From Rhizomys pruinosus (lineage: Eukaryota; Chordata; Mammalia; Rodentia; Spalacidae), in the NCBI GenBank assembly GCA_009823505.1, contig VZQC01012262.1:635865-699864 (forward strand): DNA of 64,000 nt. The letters run 5' to 3'. Each line of letters starts with the position of its first letter. Position 1 is the stretch's first letter. Shown here piece by piece: positions 21,546 through 34,049 of the stretch. The notes beneath the pieces were generated by a model. The model ran no database searches. It saw nothing but the letters and a program-made list of their open reading frames with translations, and had not been told where the DNA came from. The position numbers and the translations under genes are program-made.

Positions 21546-21699
21546 GCTTTCGGGAGAAGGAAAGGCACCAGAGAGTTTCTGGCCATGTCTGAGTAGCTCT
21601 CTTCCTGGGTTGTGAGTAGTAGCTACTACCAGGGAAAGCAGCTGGGAAAAAGCATAGCTCCAAATCTCCTGCCCCCATTTATAGTAAACTTGACCAAGG

Positions 21700-21830
21700 T
21701 TCTTTGATGGGCACTAAAAATAAATTCCCACTCTGTGTAAAAACAAATCCCCACTCTGTGTGCAGAGTTAAAGGTGCCTCTGCCTCTAGAGTGCAGGGAT
21801 TAAAGGCTTGTGCCACTACACCCGGAGAAC
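21700..21830 (-). repeat. B1 fragment
   Basis: Only the reverse B1 5' part is clear ('gcctctgcctctagagtgca' to 'ttgtgccactacacccgg'). It is preceded by a short duplicated 'cccactctgtgt'. Confidence 0.7.
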
Positions 21831-21988
21831 AGCCCACTTCTATCTGCCAAATTAAACTTCCTGCCAGTCATGAGCATGACAAGCTGCAACCGAGCTGTGT
21901 AAAGACACTTCTTCAGTCTACTGGAAAGGTGCCTGTTTTCCAAACACTCTAAATTTAGGCTTCTTCTGGAGAAAATAAAGCTGTGATA

Positions 21989-22349
21989 CATTTCTACTGT
22001 GAGTCTTTGGGCTGCCTGCTCTACAGCTAAACGACATTTCTACTGTGAGTCTTTGGGCTGTATGCTCTAGAGCTAAACCACATTTCTACTGTGAGTCTTG
22101 GAGTTGCCTGATTTACAGCTAAACCACATTTCTACTGTGAGTCTTTGGGCTGTGTGCTCTACAGCTAAACCATATTTCTACTGTGAGTCTTTGGGCTGCC
22201 TGGTCTATAGCTAAACCACATTTCTACTGTGAGTCTTTGGACTGTGTGCTCTACAGCTAAACCATATTTCTACTGTGAGTCTTTGGGCTTCCCGGTCTAC
22301 AGCTAAATCACATTACTACTGTGAGTCTTTGGGCTGCCTGGTCTATAAC
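21989..22349. repeat. 46-bp minisatellite, about 8 units
   Basis: Units begin (CATTTCTACTGTGAGTC) at 21989, 22035, 22081, 22127, 22173, 22219, 22265 and 22311, exactly 46 bp apart. They contain GGGCTG.CTG.TCTACAGC and differ by substitutions only. Confidence 0.96.
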
Positions 22350-23611
22350 AACACGTAACTGCCACTGTCTACCCTTCTCTTCATTTATAAACCATGAGAT
22401 GCAAATATGAATTAAAGTGAGATTCCAAACTAGGGTGAAAAGAATTTCTCTCCCATCCTCCAGAAGTGCCTCTCCCCAAGATAGAGTGTAAGGTCCATAA
22501 AACGGTAACATACAAAACACATTTCTGTCTCTGCCGAACATTTCCTAGCTCTTGAACTGAAGATGGTTAACACTATTTACTCATTTCTGTCTGGAAGCTT
22601 ACAGCTTATCATATTTTTAAGCTGGTATAAAATAAAAGCAGCACAAGTAATCAAACTCATCTCTGCATCAAGGAATCATATTTATTTGGAGCATTAAAAA
22701 GTAAACAAATACATCTTTCAAAATAAACTGAAATCTCACATGATTCTATAAAAGTGTACCAAGTTCCAATACAACCTTTTCAAATAAAGCCATGTGTATC
22801 ACAGCACAAATGGAAACACAATTTCAGAAAGAGGAAGCAAGGGTCTTTGTACATCACCCATATATCCATTTCTGTAATCATAGTTTTAGCCATTTTGGAC
22901 ATTAAAAAATTCTCTGTCCACATAAGCTAGGTTATTCAGACATTGAAAAAACACAACCCCCCTACAGTGTGGATTTGTTGGGTGGGTAGGAAATCATGGA
23001 AACCAATGTTACAGTATATCATTTCCTGCTGTGAAGGCCATCACAGGAAAATTCACTCAGCAGCTGTCACCACTGAAATTGCAATGAGTTTCTTCTTACA
23101 GCTAAATCCCTAGCAAATGCGATCTGACTTGTGTTCACCCAGGTGATTTGCCCTGCAGTTCTTCCAAATGAGAACACAATCAATAAAATTCTGTCTAAAT
23201 TGAATGTAAATTATTTTTCACAAGCATGAATTGTACTCAATTTTGTTTTAGAAAAAAATCTCCCCCCAAAACTACCATCAAGACAACATATTTCTGTATA
23301 ACTGGGAGAAATTGTATGATTCTAAGAAGCTGGTGCACCTAATAAAAGTCTGGACCATGTGGGAATCCATTTCATGTAAGAACTACAAATTGTACAACTG
23401 CTACTTGATTTATTTGGTTTTGTCCTTTTCCCATGTGGTCCATATTTTCATATTTATTATAATTTATAACAATCCAATAAACTACAGTAGAACTAGATGT
23501 CTTGTGTTTCTATTAAAATTATCCACGGCTTACATTTGTCAAAGTCATCAAACCCTTAAGATTTCTTTGCATGTAAAGTAAACCTCGATGAGACTAGTTT
23601 TTAAATGGAAA

Positions 23612-23742
23612 ATACAGGAAGAGCATGATGGTGCACATCTCTGATCCCAACACCTGGAAGAATCCTGAGTTTGAGGCCACCCTAAGCTACAAAGCAAGTT
23701 CCTGGCCAGCCTAGGGAATATAGTGAGATCTTGTCTCAAAAA
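23612..23742 (+). repeat. B1-like SINE, diverged
   Basis: 'agcatgatggtgcacatctc' to 'gagatcttgtctcaaaa'. About full B1 length but many differences. Confidence 0.75.
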
Positions 23743-24559
23743 GATGTAAGTTTTAACTTTACATGTATTTATACATATAAACTTCCTGCATAAAACACAC
23801 TTGAGGCCATCAACAAAGACCTCTGTTTGCATGAGTAAAGTTTCCAGTATTCCTTTCTGTCCTTACTGTATATTCTGATGGTGTAGTGATGCTCTGATAG
23901 AGGCCTTTTAGCTTTCGTTCAGGTGCCTCAGATAGTCAATGACTGACTAAAGAAAGCATGCCTGAGACAGCAATAATGAAAACCAAGGGGCCAGAGGAAG
24001 GCGGGCCTAACGTCCAGTGAAACTAGCATATGAAATGGATGGCCCTCTTCCCAGTCACTCACAAACAGCCTAGAGCAGGGGTTCCTGCAAGGTCGGAAAG
24101 TCTAGTGTTAACCCCTCACATCTGCTTCCCAGGGTCAGCACAGAACAAAGGAGTCAAAGTTTGGGGAGTTGGGGGGGGGGGCCTTCTCCTTCTTGTGGTT
24201 GCTGTTTTTTTAAGTTATATTTTTGTTTTTGTTTTGTAATTTGAAACACCAAGGCAAGTAACAGTTTTATTACTTCATTACAGGTCTACAATATTTACTA
24301 AATCCCTGTGGAGGAGAAAGAAGACAGCACCTCTCTTCTGAGAGCACACAGGAACAGAAAGTACTCTATCCTCCATGACTGATTCCTAAGTCCATATAAA
24401 ACCTGTGCCCCTCTTCTAAGCCTAGGGAACAATCTGCGGAAGAGGGGGCGTGGTAGAATGTAAGGGCTGCAATTGGGGTGAATGGTGAAACTACAGCAAT
24501 GTAGTCTGGACACTTATTTGATCAACCTGATTGAACATACAACCCCTCACCCCCCGCTG

Positions 24560-24820
24560 GATGGTGGGGCTGTGGGGGTTTGGGCACAACAGCCTGCAAA
24601 TTGGTTTCATATGAAGGATGCTTGTACTCATGGATCATCACTTATAGCTAAAAAATGAAAAAAAAAACTGAGAGAAAGATGCAGGACAGTTAGGGCAAAA
24701 TGCATGATCTGGGATGGGGTGGGGGTAGGGGGGAAGGGAAAGGGAAATATGCCTGAACTGAATTGGAAAATGATGTATGAAATGCACAAAGCATCAATAA
24801 AAAAAAAATTTTTTTTTAAG
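24560..24820 (+). repeat. Possible L1 3' end
   Basis: G-rich stretch, then 'gatgtatgaaatgcacaa' and AATAAA followed by an A-run. The order is like an L1 3' end, but the match is loose. Confidence 0.3.
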
Positions 24821-25077
24821 TCTTAAGTTATGACAATAAAGCCATGACTCCTACAAAGGTAAAGGACTTCTGTTTACCAAAGCTTCCCCCCTGGAAATTT
24901 CAGAAGGTTCTGTAAGTTTTTGTCCAAATTATCATCTTGGGGCTAGGATAACACACTTGGGGTTTGACTCTCAAGAGTCTGGAATGGAACTCCATATTAT
25001 TCAGTCTCAACATGTAGCAACACTTTTTTAAAAGGGGGGTGGAATGAATGGTAAAAATTTAAAGACAAAGTATTTTC

Positions 25078-25302
25078 TTTTTTTATTTTATTTATTTTTT
25101 ATGTGTATGAATGTATTGTCTGCATGTAGGTTGGTGCACCCGTGTCGTGCAATGCCACGGAGGTCAGAAGAGAGTGTCAGATTCCCCTGGAACTGGAGTT
25201 AAAGACAGTTCTCAGCCGCCATGTGGGTGCTGGGAATCGGAACCTGGGTCCTCTGTAAGAGCAGTCGGCACTCTTAACCGCTAGGCCATCTCTCCAGCCC
25301 CA
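25078..25302 (-). repeat. B2/B3 SINE
   Basis: Reverse full-length SINE: T-rich tail, 'gtatgaatgtattgtctgca', then 'gccatctctccagcccc'. Confidence 0.92.
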
Positions 25303-25317
25303 TCAAAGTATTTTCTA

Positions 25318-25474
25318 TTCATTTACTCATTCATGTATCAATTCAAGTGATTGTTGAGGTCCAATTATGGCAGCCTCTGCTTTAAATAACAGAGGTAAAC
25401 AGGGTGGACAAATTCTTCACTCTCATGGAGACTGCATTGTAGACAAATAAATATTAATCTAAGAAATAAATCAC
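25318..25474 (-). mobile_element. L2-like LINE relic
   Basis: 'attcatttactcattcatg', then 'aacagaggtaaacagggtgg', 'cactctcatggagactgc' and 'agacaaataaatattaat' follow the order of the L2 3' end in reverse. A B1 interrupts it at 25475. Confidence 0.6.
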
Positions 25475-25586
25475 TACAGCACTCGGGAGCCAGAGGCAGG
25501 TGGATCTCTGTGAGTTCAGGGCCAACCTGGCCTACATAGCAAGTTCCAGGCCAGCTGGGGCTACAGAGAGATCCTGTCTCAAAAAT
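25475..25586 (+). repeat. B1 SINE, 5' truncated
   Basis: 'agcactcgggagccagaggc' to 'gagatcctgtctcaaaaa'. The first 30 or so bp of B1 are missing. Confidence 0.88.
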
Positions 25587-26199
25587 ACCAAAAAGAAAAA
25601 GATAGAAAGAAATCACTAGAATGATCCTTCAACTAGTGATATCACCATAAAGAACTCGATCTCAGCACTTCTTTGTCTGCAACGGGAGGGTTTTGTGTTT
25701 GAGGTCAGCCTGCTCAGCCGGGCAGCTCCAAATAGTCTATGGAGTCTCTCCTAGTGTCCCGCACAGTTCGACGGCTCAAGTATTCAAAGAGGCAAAACCT
25801 ATACCAAGTAAAAGAGTGGACACTGGCAGACAGAACCAGAACCAGAAGGGGACCAGGGTAAAATCCAGCCTCTTGAGGCAGCTCTCAGTTACCTGCTTCC
25901 TCCAAGTAAGCCCCATCTCCTGACGTTTCCAGCAACTCCCAACAGTACATTCAATTATGAACCCATTAATGGATTCATCCATGAAAAGGTTAAAGCCCTC
26001 ATAACCCATCACTTCTGAACACTGCTGTATTGGGGACCAAATCTGAAATAAGACTCTTTCAGTGACACTTTGGATTAGGAATGCTAGGGTACATTATTAT
26101 GATTTCTTTTTAATGTGGTTGTCTAAATGTATCTCAAACATGATGTGGAACTATGTTGTCCTTTTCTAGTTAATTCTTTTTAAAAATTATTTTATGGTG

Positions 26200-26405
26200 C
26201 TAGAGAGATGGCTCAGCAGTTAAGAGCACCGACTGCTCTTACAGAGGACTGGGGTTCAATTCCCAGCACCCACATGGAGGCTAAGAACCATGAGTAACTC
26301 CAGTTCCAGGGGAATCCGACACCCTCTTCTGACCTCCGCAGCACTGCTTGACATGGGTGCACCTACTTACATGCAGACAGTACATTCATACACATAAATA
26401 AAAAA
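26200..26405 (+). repeat. B2/B3 SINE
   Basis: 'ggtgctagagagatggctca', 'gggttcaattcccagcacc' and the tail 'cacataaataaaaaaaa'. It faces the next SINE. Confidence 0.92.
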
Positions 26406-26459
26406 AAATATAATAAACACCAAAAACTAAAAAAATAAAAAAGCAATCTTTAAAAAATT

Positions 26460-26682
26460 TATTTTATTTTTTTTATTTTATATGTATGAGTGTATTTATT
26501 GCCTGCATGTGTGTAAGTGCATCTGTGTCATGCGACGCCCACGGAGGTCAGAAGAGGGTGTCGGATCCCCTGGAACTCGAGTTACAGACAGTTGTTAGCC
26601 TCCATGTACTGCTGGGAACCAAACTTGGGTCTTCCTCAAGAGCAGCCAGTGCTCTTAATGCCTAATCCATCTCTCCAGCCCC
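26460..26682 (-). repeat. B2/B3 SINE
   Basis: Reverse copy with 'gtatgagtgtatttattgcc' near the tail and 'ccatctctccagcccc' at its head. Tail to tail with the previous SINE, about 55 bp apart. Confidence 0.9.
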
Positions 26683-26699
26683 TAAAATCTTAATTCTAG

Positions 26700-26810
26700 T
26701 GACATTTTAAAATTTAGTCCTTAAGTTGCACTAGCCACATTTCAAACACTTGATAGCAGCTATATGTGATTCCTGGCTACTGGATTGAACAGCACAGGTA
26801 TACACCACCT
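26700..26810 (-). mobile_element. MER5A-like hAT transposon relic
   Basis: 'agttgcactagccacatttc' with 'aacacttgatagc' and 'ctggattgaacagcacagg' correspond to the MER5A core in reverse. The rest may lie left of the inserted SINE pair. Confidence 0.7.
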
Positions 26811-27159
26811 TCACAAAAAAGTTCAACTGCACAGAACTTAATCACTGTCTTTATACTTGTTAATGCATTACAGTAGCTGCTACAATGTGTTCTTAGGCCT
26901 TTTAAGAAGGTTATTTCCTGTATCATCATTATTTTCTACTTAGAGCTCTGTACTGATTTTCTTTACTACTTAACTACAAAACAATGTTTTAAAGAAGTGC
27001 CACAAATGAAGAACAGGAAATTTGGTAACTACAGTTGATAAAACTACTTGCAAAACATAAGAAATTATAAATTTTGCTTTCCAGAAAAGCTGCCAGCATC
27101 TACAATCCATACATCTTAAAAATCTTTGGAGTTGAAGGGCTAAATTTAAACAATCTGAA

Positions 27160-27320
27160 GGCTAGGGATGTGGCTCAGTTGGCAGAGGGCTTGCCCAGCA
27201 CTAGGAAAAAAATGGGCATTGTGGTACATGAGGGCAGGAAGATTAGAAGTTCAAGTTAATCTTCAGCTACATAGCCAGCTCAAGACAGCCTGAGATACAT
27301 GAGATCATATCTCAGAAAAG
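27160..27320 (+). repeat. B4 (ID plus B1-like) SINE, internally deleted
   Basis: ID-like head 'agggatgtggctcagttggc' then 'gggcattgtggtacatga' and 'gatcatatctcagaaaa'. The middle of both halves is lost. Confidence 0.75.
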
Positions 27321-28974
27321 CAAAAGTCCCATAAGTGCAGAAACAAATAAGATGCCTGGAACCTCACACCAGACAAGGCCTAGAAAGAGTCCACTTAGTA
27401 AGAAAATACTGTGCATGCTGAAAGTTACGTAAGCTAGTATTACCAACACACACTTTACCGTAAATCAGCCACTATGCACTGCCTCTCTAACAACATGCCC
27501 TATGGATACCTTGATTTTTAGCCTCCTGGGGCTCATGTTAAACTTCTAATTTATAGGTCATCCTAAAGAAGTATTGCTTCCATTTGAAAATGCATGGTAG
27601 GTTTTTTATGCCTACAGAAAACTAATACACTCACTCCCTTATATTTCCCTCCTATAAAAATGCTGTCATTTATAGATATTAGAAATATATATTATACTTA
27701 CACAGATACTTTAACACTTCCCTGTGACGTTTTTAACTACTCTAAAAGACAATGCTTTGACAGAGTCGCTATAAAGAGTCTATGTAGACACACTAGTAAG
27801 ACTTAAAATTCAGCTTCCTGAATTCTGTCCTTCTCAAGTCACTGGACCTCCTGGTTCTCATTAGAAACTGTGCTACTTTCTCACACAGGCAATGTGACAC
27901 CTTTAGATTAAAGAACTCTCTGGTGTCTCCAATGCTAAAAGTTGTGCAATTCTTTGTGCTTATCTCCATCTGCTGGAAAACATCTATGTCACAATTACTT
28001 CTTTAGAAAGTGACTACAACATCTCTTTTCCCCAGTGGACTTATCCTACTCATAAAGAAATTAAAACTTCCATAATTTTTCTTCATATGCACATACAAAA
28101 TGGTCTAAATATCTAATATGAGAACAGTTAAGCAAAAAAAAAATAGATATAGCTATTCTCCACTGAATAATATATGGACATTTACCATTGGAGCCATGGA
28201 ATAAATTTCTACTTTGCTACACACTTGTGACACATCATGTGAAAGAACTGTTTAAAGTTTAACCAGTTTATAATTACATAAAAATATTCATAGCCTAGCA
28301 GCAGCTGTATTACAAAGACAGAATTAATTTCTTCATTTTTTCAAATGTTATAACTACATTTTACTAAATTAAATGATTCTAAATTTCTAACTTACATGTA
28401 GATATTGCCTCTCATAAGACCCCACACCTCTCCCCTTTTCTCTACTTGATTAAGCATACGTGCATATGTATGTGTTTATTCCCTTTGAAAATAAACATGA
28501 GCTAAGGGTCATCTCTATTAGCTCTTGTGTATAACCAGAGCATTTATTACTCTGCATTATAAACCCAATGGGTAAATTCTCACATAATGTTAACTTTCAA
28601 TAGTATTCCTTAAGAATACATGATCATTACTCATATGGACATGAAAAATTATAACTCTAAAGTTGTAGAGAAAAAACTAAATATTCTCATTTATTTATAT
28701 CTTACACAGACCCTGGAAGACCTTTGCAACAATTCAGTTAACTAAAATCTTGTGTGGCTACTTGAAGAAAAGGAAACACATAGTCCATATGGCTGAAACC
28801 CAGAACACATAATGAGAGGACTAGGAAACGACTGAAGAATGGAGGCCACCTTAACTTTCAGTTCAGCCCTCAGCTGGTGGACACTCCAATCTACTGACCA
28901 TTTTCTAGCACTTATTTTTATTTTACCACAACTGGAACATGAATACCCACACAATGCTCTGATTTGAAAATAAG

Positions 28975-29133
28975 CTTGGCCAAGGCATGGTAGCACATTG
29001 CCTTTAATCCCAGCACTCAGGAGGCTGGGATTAAAGGCTGCCACTCAGAGGCAGGCGGATCTCTGTGAATCCAAGGCCAGCCTAGTCTACACAGCGAGAT
29101 CCAGCACAGCTAGGCTCCAGGGAGACCCTACCA
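28975..29133 (+). repeat. B1 SINE with internal duplication
   Basis: 'cacattgcctttaatcccag' and 'ggctgggattaaaggctgcc' bring a second, inverted-looking copy of the 'ttaatcccagc' segment inside the element. The rest is normal B1. It ends in (GGGA)n at 29135-29163. Confidence 0.85.
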
Positions 29134-29249
29134 AGAGGGAGGGAGGGAGGGAGGGAGGGAGGGACTCAAAAAGAAAACACACCTTTACCACTATGTATGT
29201 ACCAGGAAAGGCTTTTTTAGGAGATTGCTTACCTGATTTAAGATTGGTG

Positions 29250-29396
29250 ATGCCAGGTGTGGTGGCACAAGCCTTTAATCCCAGCACTCAGGAGGCAGAG
29301 GCAGGTGGATCTCCATGAGTTCAAGGCCAGCCTGATCTACAGAGTGAGTTCCAGGCCACCTAGGACTAAAGGGAGACTTTGTCTCAAAAAAAAAAA
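29250..29396 (+). repeat. B1 SINE with target-site duplication
   Basis: Full-length B1. AAGATTGGTGA flanks it on both sides (29239-29249 and 29396-29406), showing insertion by L1-type target priming. Confidence 0.92.
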
Positions 29397-29936
29397 AGAT
29401 TGGTGACAGCACATTCTTTAAAGGAAATAGCAGAGACTTGCACATATTAAGGAAATGTACAGCAGTAGGAAATGAGTCTTATATAAGTCGTTGTAATAAC
29501 ACAAGAAAAGGAAGATGCTTTTGTTACTTTAAATGATGCTAAGAGAAAGAACAGTATGAAAACTTTACAAATTCAACATGCACTAAAAGTTAGTTCAGTG
29601 TACATAATCCTTTTACTAAAGGCAATAAAATTAGGAGTTTAACAAACAGATTTTTAAAATTTATTTACTCTTCAACTAAGGACAAAACATTAAAGAAGAG
29701 CAACTATTAGAGTGAGTGCTAACATGCTCTTCCTGCGCATTTTCTATCTTAAAGTGGAAGAATGATGGAGAGGTGTATACACCATAGGCGGGGGCTTCAT
29801 ACCTAATGAAGAAAGCTTCTCATGCAAAGAAACACATGTAATAACTGGCTCCAAGTTTTGCTCTCTAGTCTTATGTTTTTATACTTCACAGTTCTAAGTA
29901 AGATGATAAGTGGAAATAATCATGTTTAACATCCAC

Positions 29937-30140
29937 CCTTGCTAACCTAATCATCTTAGGGGTAAAAGTGCTTGTCACCAAACCTGATGACCTAAATTCC
30001 ATTTCCAGACCTACATGGTGAAAGAAGAGAGTGGACTCTCAAAAGTTCTCTGACCTCCACACGTGTGTGCTTGCATACATAAGCGTGCACTCGCACGAAC
30101 AAACACACAAAGACACACACACACATACATACACGAATGA
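29937..30140 (+). repeat. RSINE1-like B4 SINE
   Basis: 'aaattccatttccagaccta', 'aagttctctgacctccaca' and a CA-rich tail with CACACACACA. Confidence 0.75.
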
Positions 30141-30249
30141 ATAAGAGTTTTAAAAACCCATAAAATTTCATAAATTTTATCCCTTGGTTACAAGGGTTAG
30201 GACAGGAGAAGCCAATATTTACAATGAATTCCTACAGTTATGAGGACAT

Positions 30250-30475
30250 ATTATGTTCTAGTCTGCTTTCAATTGCTGTGAAAGAAACACTGTGATCAGC
30301 CGAGTGTGGTGGCACACCCCTGTAATCCCAGCACTCAGGAAGCAGAGGCAGATCTCTGTGAGTTCAAGGCCAGCCTGGTCTACATACCCAGTTGGGACTA
30401 CAGGGAGACCCTGTCTCAAAAAGACCAAACAAATTTTTTAAAAGAACCACTGTGATCAATACTGTGATCACTCCC
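30250..30475 (+). mobile_element. Rodent dispersed repeat split by a B1
   Basis: 'gtctgctttcaattgctgtg' is the left end of the repeat seen at 18183. A B1 occupies 30297-30425, flanked by AGAAACACTGTGATCA and AGAACCACTGTGATCA, a target-site duplication with one change. Confidence 0.6.
30297..30425 (+). repeat. B1 SINE
   Basis: 'gtgtggtggcacacccctgt' to 'gaccctgtctcaaaaa'. Slightly shortened in the middle. Confidence 0.92.
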
Positions 30476-30759
30476 AAAGTCCTCATCTCTTCCTCAACCC
30501 GCAAATATGTTTTATCTCTCCAATCTTAAGAGAAAAACTAAAAACACTTTCTTCAACCAAGAAGCAGGTGGACAGTCCTTCCTTTCCTCTTCCTGGACCT
30601 AGCACGAGCAGCAAACACATCCTGTCTCCTTGACAGGGCTCCGATAATACAATGTTGTGTAGAAATCTCCAGCAGCTCCAGGGGCCTATTCACCTGGCAC
30701 TTTGTAGTTCTTACCTTACTTCCCCCAATGCACGAGCCAGTGTTCAAAGTTCTCCCTCA

Positions 30760-30953
30760 GAGCTGGGCATGCTGGCATGCACCTTTAATCTCCAGCACTC
30801 GGGAGGCAGAGGCAGGCAGTTCTCTGAGAGTCCAAGGCCAGCTTGGTCTACATAGCAATTTCTAGGCTAGCTGGTGCTATAGGGAGACGCTGTTTCAAAG
30901 AGACCCCCCCCAAAAAACAAAAAAACAAAAAAACAAAAAAACAAAAAAAAACA
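30760..30953 (+). repeat. B1 SINE with A/CA-rich tail
   Basis: 'agctgggcatgctggcatgc' to 'gacgctgtttcaaagagacc', then CCCCCCCC and (CAAAAAA)n. Confidence 0.9.
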
Positions 30954-31818
30954 ACCGGAGTTCTTCCTAAGTCTCTTTGATGGGATGTCCTTTCATTGTC
31001 TTCAAGGTGTTCAGGTATCTCCTTGGTATCTTTCCAGCTATCTCCTACCACCACTGCTATCCACCCCAATCACTGATATTCATTACACTCTGTTCAGGGC
31101 CATTTCCCCTTCCCTTTCATCTTGTCTCTTCTTCTCTTCCTCAGTCAGCTCAACTATTCCCCTGACTACAGGCACCGCCTATAAAGAGATGATTAGCTAA
31201 CACCTCTCACGTTAAAATCACCCTTATATCTAGCCCCTCACCAAACACATTCCTTACATATCTCCTTTCAGGATTTCAAGCTTAAAATGTCTGAAATTAT
31301 TAATTTATCAGCAACAATAGTCACTCCCTAGTCACCTCCTGTTTTCTTCAGTTAAAGACAACATTCCCCAGAGAAGAATAAAGCCACCTCTAATTTGAGC
31401 TTCCAATGTGAGACACCACTACATCAGAAAGTGCAATGCCAAGGCACCTGAGCCCTGGCTCTATTATTTAAGGAAATCATTACAGTCAGTTTAATTAATA
31501 AAATTATATAGTTGGTGTCCAATTCTAATAAAAATATTTGCAAGTTTCATAACTTGCTTGACAATGCCAGACACTCAAAGGAAGCCAAACTTATAAATTC
31601 CTGTATAACAGACTGTGGCCCATCTTTCTTTCAAGTAAAAAATGGGCACTCAGTAACTAACGAATGCTACTAAGGAATAAAAATAAACCTATTTCTACAA
31701 GGTATGAAGTAATATGCTTTTCTGTGTTTAACGTTTAACTAGAGAACTCAGATCAATGAAAAAATACGAACTTATTTCTTCTTTGGTCTCAGTAATACAT
31801 TTGTTAAAAAAGAGCATA

Positions 31819-32065
31819 TGGGGCTGGAGAGACAGCGTAGTGATTAAGAGCACCGACTGCTCTTGCAGAGGACCCGGGTTCGATCCCCAGCACCCACATG
31901 GTGGCTAAGAACCGTCTGTAACTCCAATTCCAGGAGAACTCCAGTTCCAGGGGAATCCGAGACTCTCTTCTGACCCCCAAGGCATTGCACGACACAGGTG
32001 CACAAACCTACATGCAGACAGTACATTCATACGCATACAAAAACAAATAAAATTTTAAAAAATTT
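31819..32065 (+). repeat. B2/B3 SINE with target-site duplication
   Basis: Full-length element. AAAAAAGAGCATA-type duplication at about 31806-31818 and 32066-32079. The segment 'actccaattccaggagaact' duplicates the 'aactccagttccagggg' part, making it about 17 bp longer than its relatives. Confidence 0.93.
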
Positions 32066-32409
32066 AAAAAAAGAGCATAGACTATCAGGCTAGCCAAGTA
32101 TTACAGTAATTCTGAGTGACTAAGTTCTAAAAAATAATTTGACAAGCCCTCTATAATGCTCCTTCAATTTTTACAGGCATATGAATCATCTCGCAAATTA
32201 GATTTATTGATAAATTTAATTAAAATGCTATTCATCTTTGACCATTGGAGCACTAAAGTTAGAACAAATAGCAATCTCAATATCGGCCTTCTAAAGTCCA
32301 CTCCTCTAGGTAAGACCTTAAATTAGACTGTTCATACAAATCAATAATAATTATTTTTCCTAACAAGATTGCCATTAAAACCACTCAAATCAAGCAATAT
32401 TCTTTCACA

Positions 32410-32616
32410 CCTTTTTTATTTTTTGAGACAGTCTCATGTATCCCAGACCAGCCTTGAATTTTCTATATAGAAGGTGACCTTGAAGTCCTGACCACCCTGC
32501 CTCTATCTCCCAAGTGTTAGGATTATGGGCATGTGCCACCACCTCCTACTTATATGGTGCTGGAGATCAAACCCAGGGTTTCCTGTACACTAGACCTGAA
32601 CTATGTCCTCAGCCCC
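32410..32616 (-). repeat. B4 (ID plus B1-like) SINE
   Basis: In reverse: B1-like part ('gagacagtctcatgtatccc' to 'gggcatgtgccaccac') followed by an ID-like part ('tggagatcaaacccagggtt' to 'cctcagcccc'). Confidence 0.8.
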
Positions 32617-33104
32617 ATTCTTTGCATCCTGACCTTTTAAAAGGGAAGACAAAAGAAAAACAATCACTTTGGACAGCCAAGAGACAATTCAATATGCCTG
32701 AAAGGCAGACATACCACAAGGTTACTCTGTAGAAAAGAAAGTGCCAAACTGTGTATGCCAGCTGCCACCTTACCTACAGATGTCTCTGACATGGTAATAA
32801 AATGAGAAACCATTTGGTTTAATAACAATAAAAAAGCAACATCAGTTGGTGCATATTACATGTAGCATCCAGCCCTCGTTGCCTAGCAACTAGTCAAGAA
32901 TGAACTCCACAGAGAATAAAAGCTCTAAATGAATGCACAGTTTGTGCAAGTTTCAAGGACTCGGAGAGACATGTCAGTAGTTAATCTAAATTCTAGTTGA
33001 CAATTACCATAGTGAGATAGAAGAAGGAGAATCCATCATGACTGCAGAGAATCAAGTATTAACTAGAGCTGAGATGCAGCCTCTTAGGTGTACGTTTTGA
33101 ACCA

Positions 33105-33330
33105 GTGGATAGGGGAGTGGGGGGTAGGGGGTGGGGGGGAGAACCAGACTTAAAACTATAGCCGGGCGTGGTGGCGCACGCCTTTAATCCTAGCACTCAG
33201 GAGGCAGAGGCAGGCAGATCTTTGTGAGTTCAAGGCCAACCTAGTCTACAGAGCCAGTTCCAGGACAGCTGGGGCTACAGGGAGACCCTGTCTCGAAACG
33301 ACCAAAAAAAGAAAAAGAAAAAAAAACAAC
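33105..33330 (+). repeat. G-rich tract and B1 SINE
   Basis: A G-run region at 33112-33139, then full-length B1 at 33162-33300 with an A-rich tail. ACTATA flanks on both sides are consistent with a target-site duplication. Confidence 0.88.
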
Positions 33331-33359
33331 AACTATAAAACCTAATTCTGCAATACAGA

Positions 33360-33490
33360 GGTAGTCGTGGAGAATTGTGAAATATATGGGTCAGACTGAG
33401 AGGAAGGGAACTAAATGGCCAGAGGATATGATATTGGTACTTGGGCTGAGTCTTAAAGGACAAGCGAACATTAGTCAGCTTGCAGAAGTG
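33360..33490 (+). mobile_element. L2-like LINE relic
   Basis: 'acttgggctgagtcttaaag' and 'cgaacattagtcagcttgca' match the order of an internal L2 segment. Weak. Confidence 0.35.
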
Positions 33491-34049
33491 GGGGATATAT
33501 GCTCACATATAAAGTCTCTATATATTTATGTGAAATATATCTTGAAATATGTGCTTTAAATTATATTCATATGTAATCTCACACATACATTTGTAAGAGA
33601 AGGTAAATATTTACAAGGGCATCAAGCATGTTATAGTCATGGAATTTCATGGCATTTGAGGGGACTACAAATTAGAATCCCAGCCCTAACAGGGTCCAAA
33701 GACATAATGGTTCAGGTTCACACTAATGGAGCTTCCACAGCAGGCTTCATGTTAAGCTGCATCCAGAACAAAATAGGGGATGCAGAGAAGAGTGAAAGTC
33801 AAGAAATACCATCATATCTGGCAGTGATGTGAAAGATACCACTGAGGGCAAAGCATGGGTTAAAGAGAAGAGGTTAAAGACTATTGTAGTAAACGAGGCA
33901 CTTAAAAGATAAAATTAACAAATCTGAATGGGTAAAACAGGGGAGACTGGGCAAAAGACTCATACTTGTTTGACACCTGGGTCTCTTAACCCAGAAACAA
34001 CTTAGGACATACTACTCGGTCCTCAAATACTACTCTTTATTCCTTTCCA

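Noticed and set aside
27490..27565. Possible LTR-like 3' end
   Set aside because: A few motifs resemble old MaLR ends, but the order is incomplete and I could not support it.
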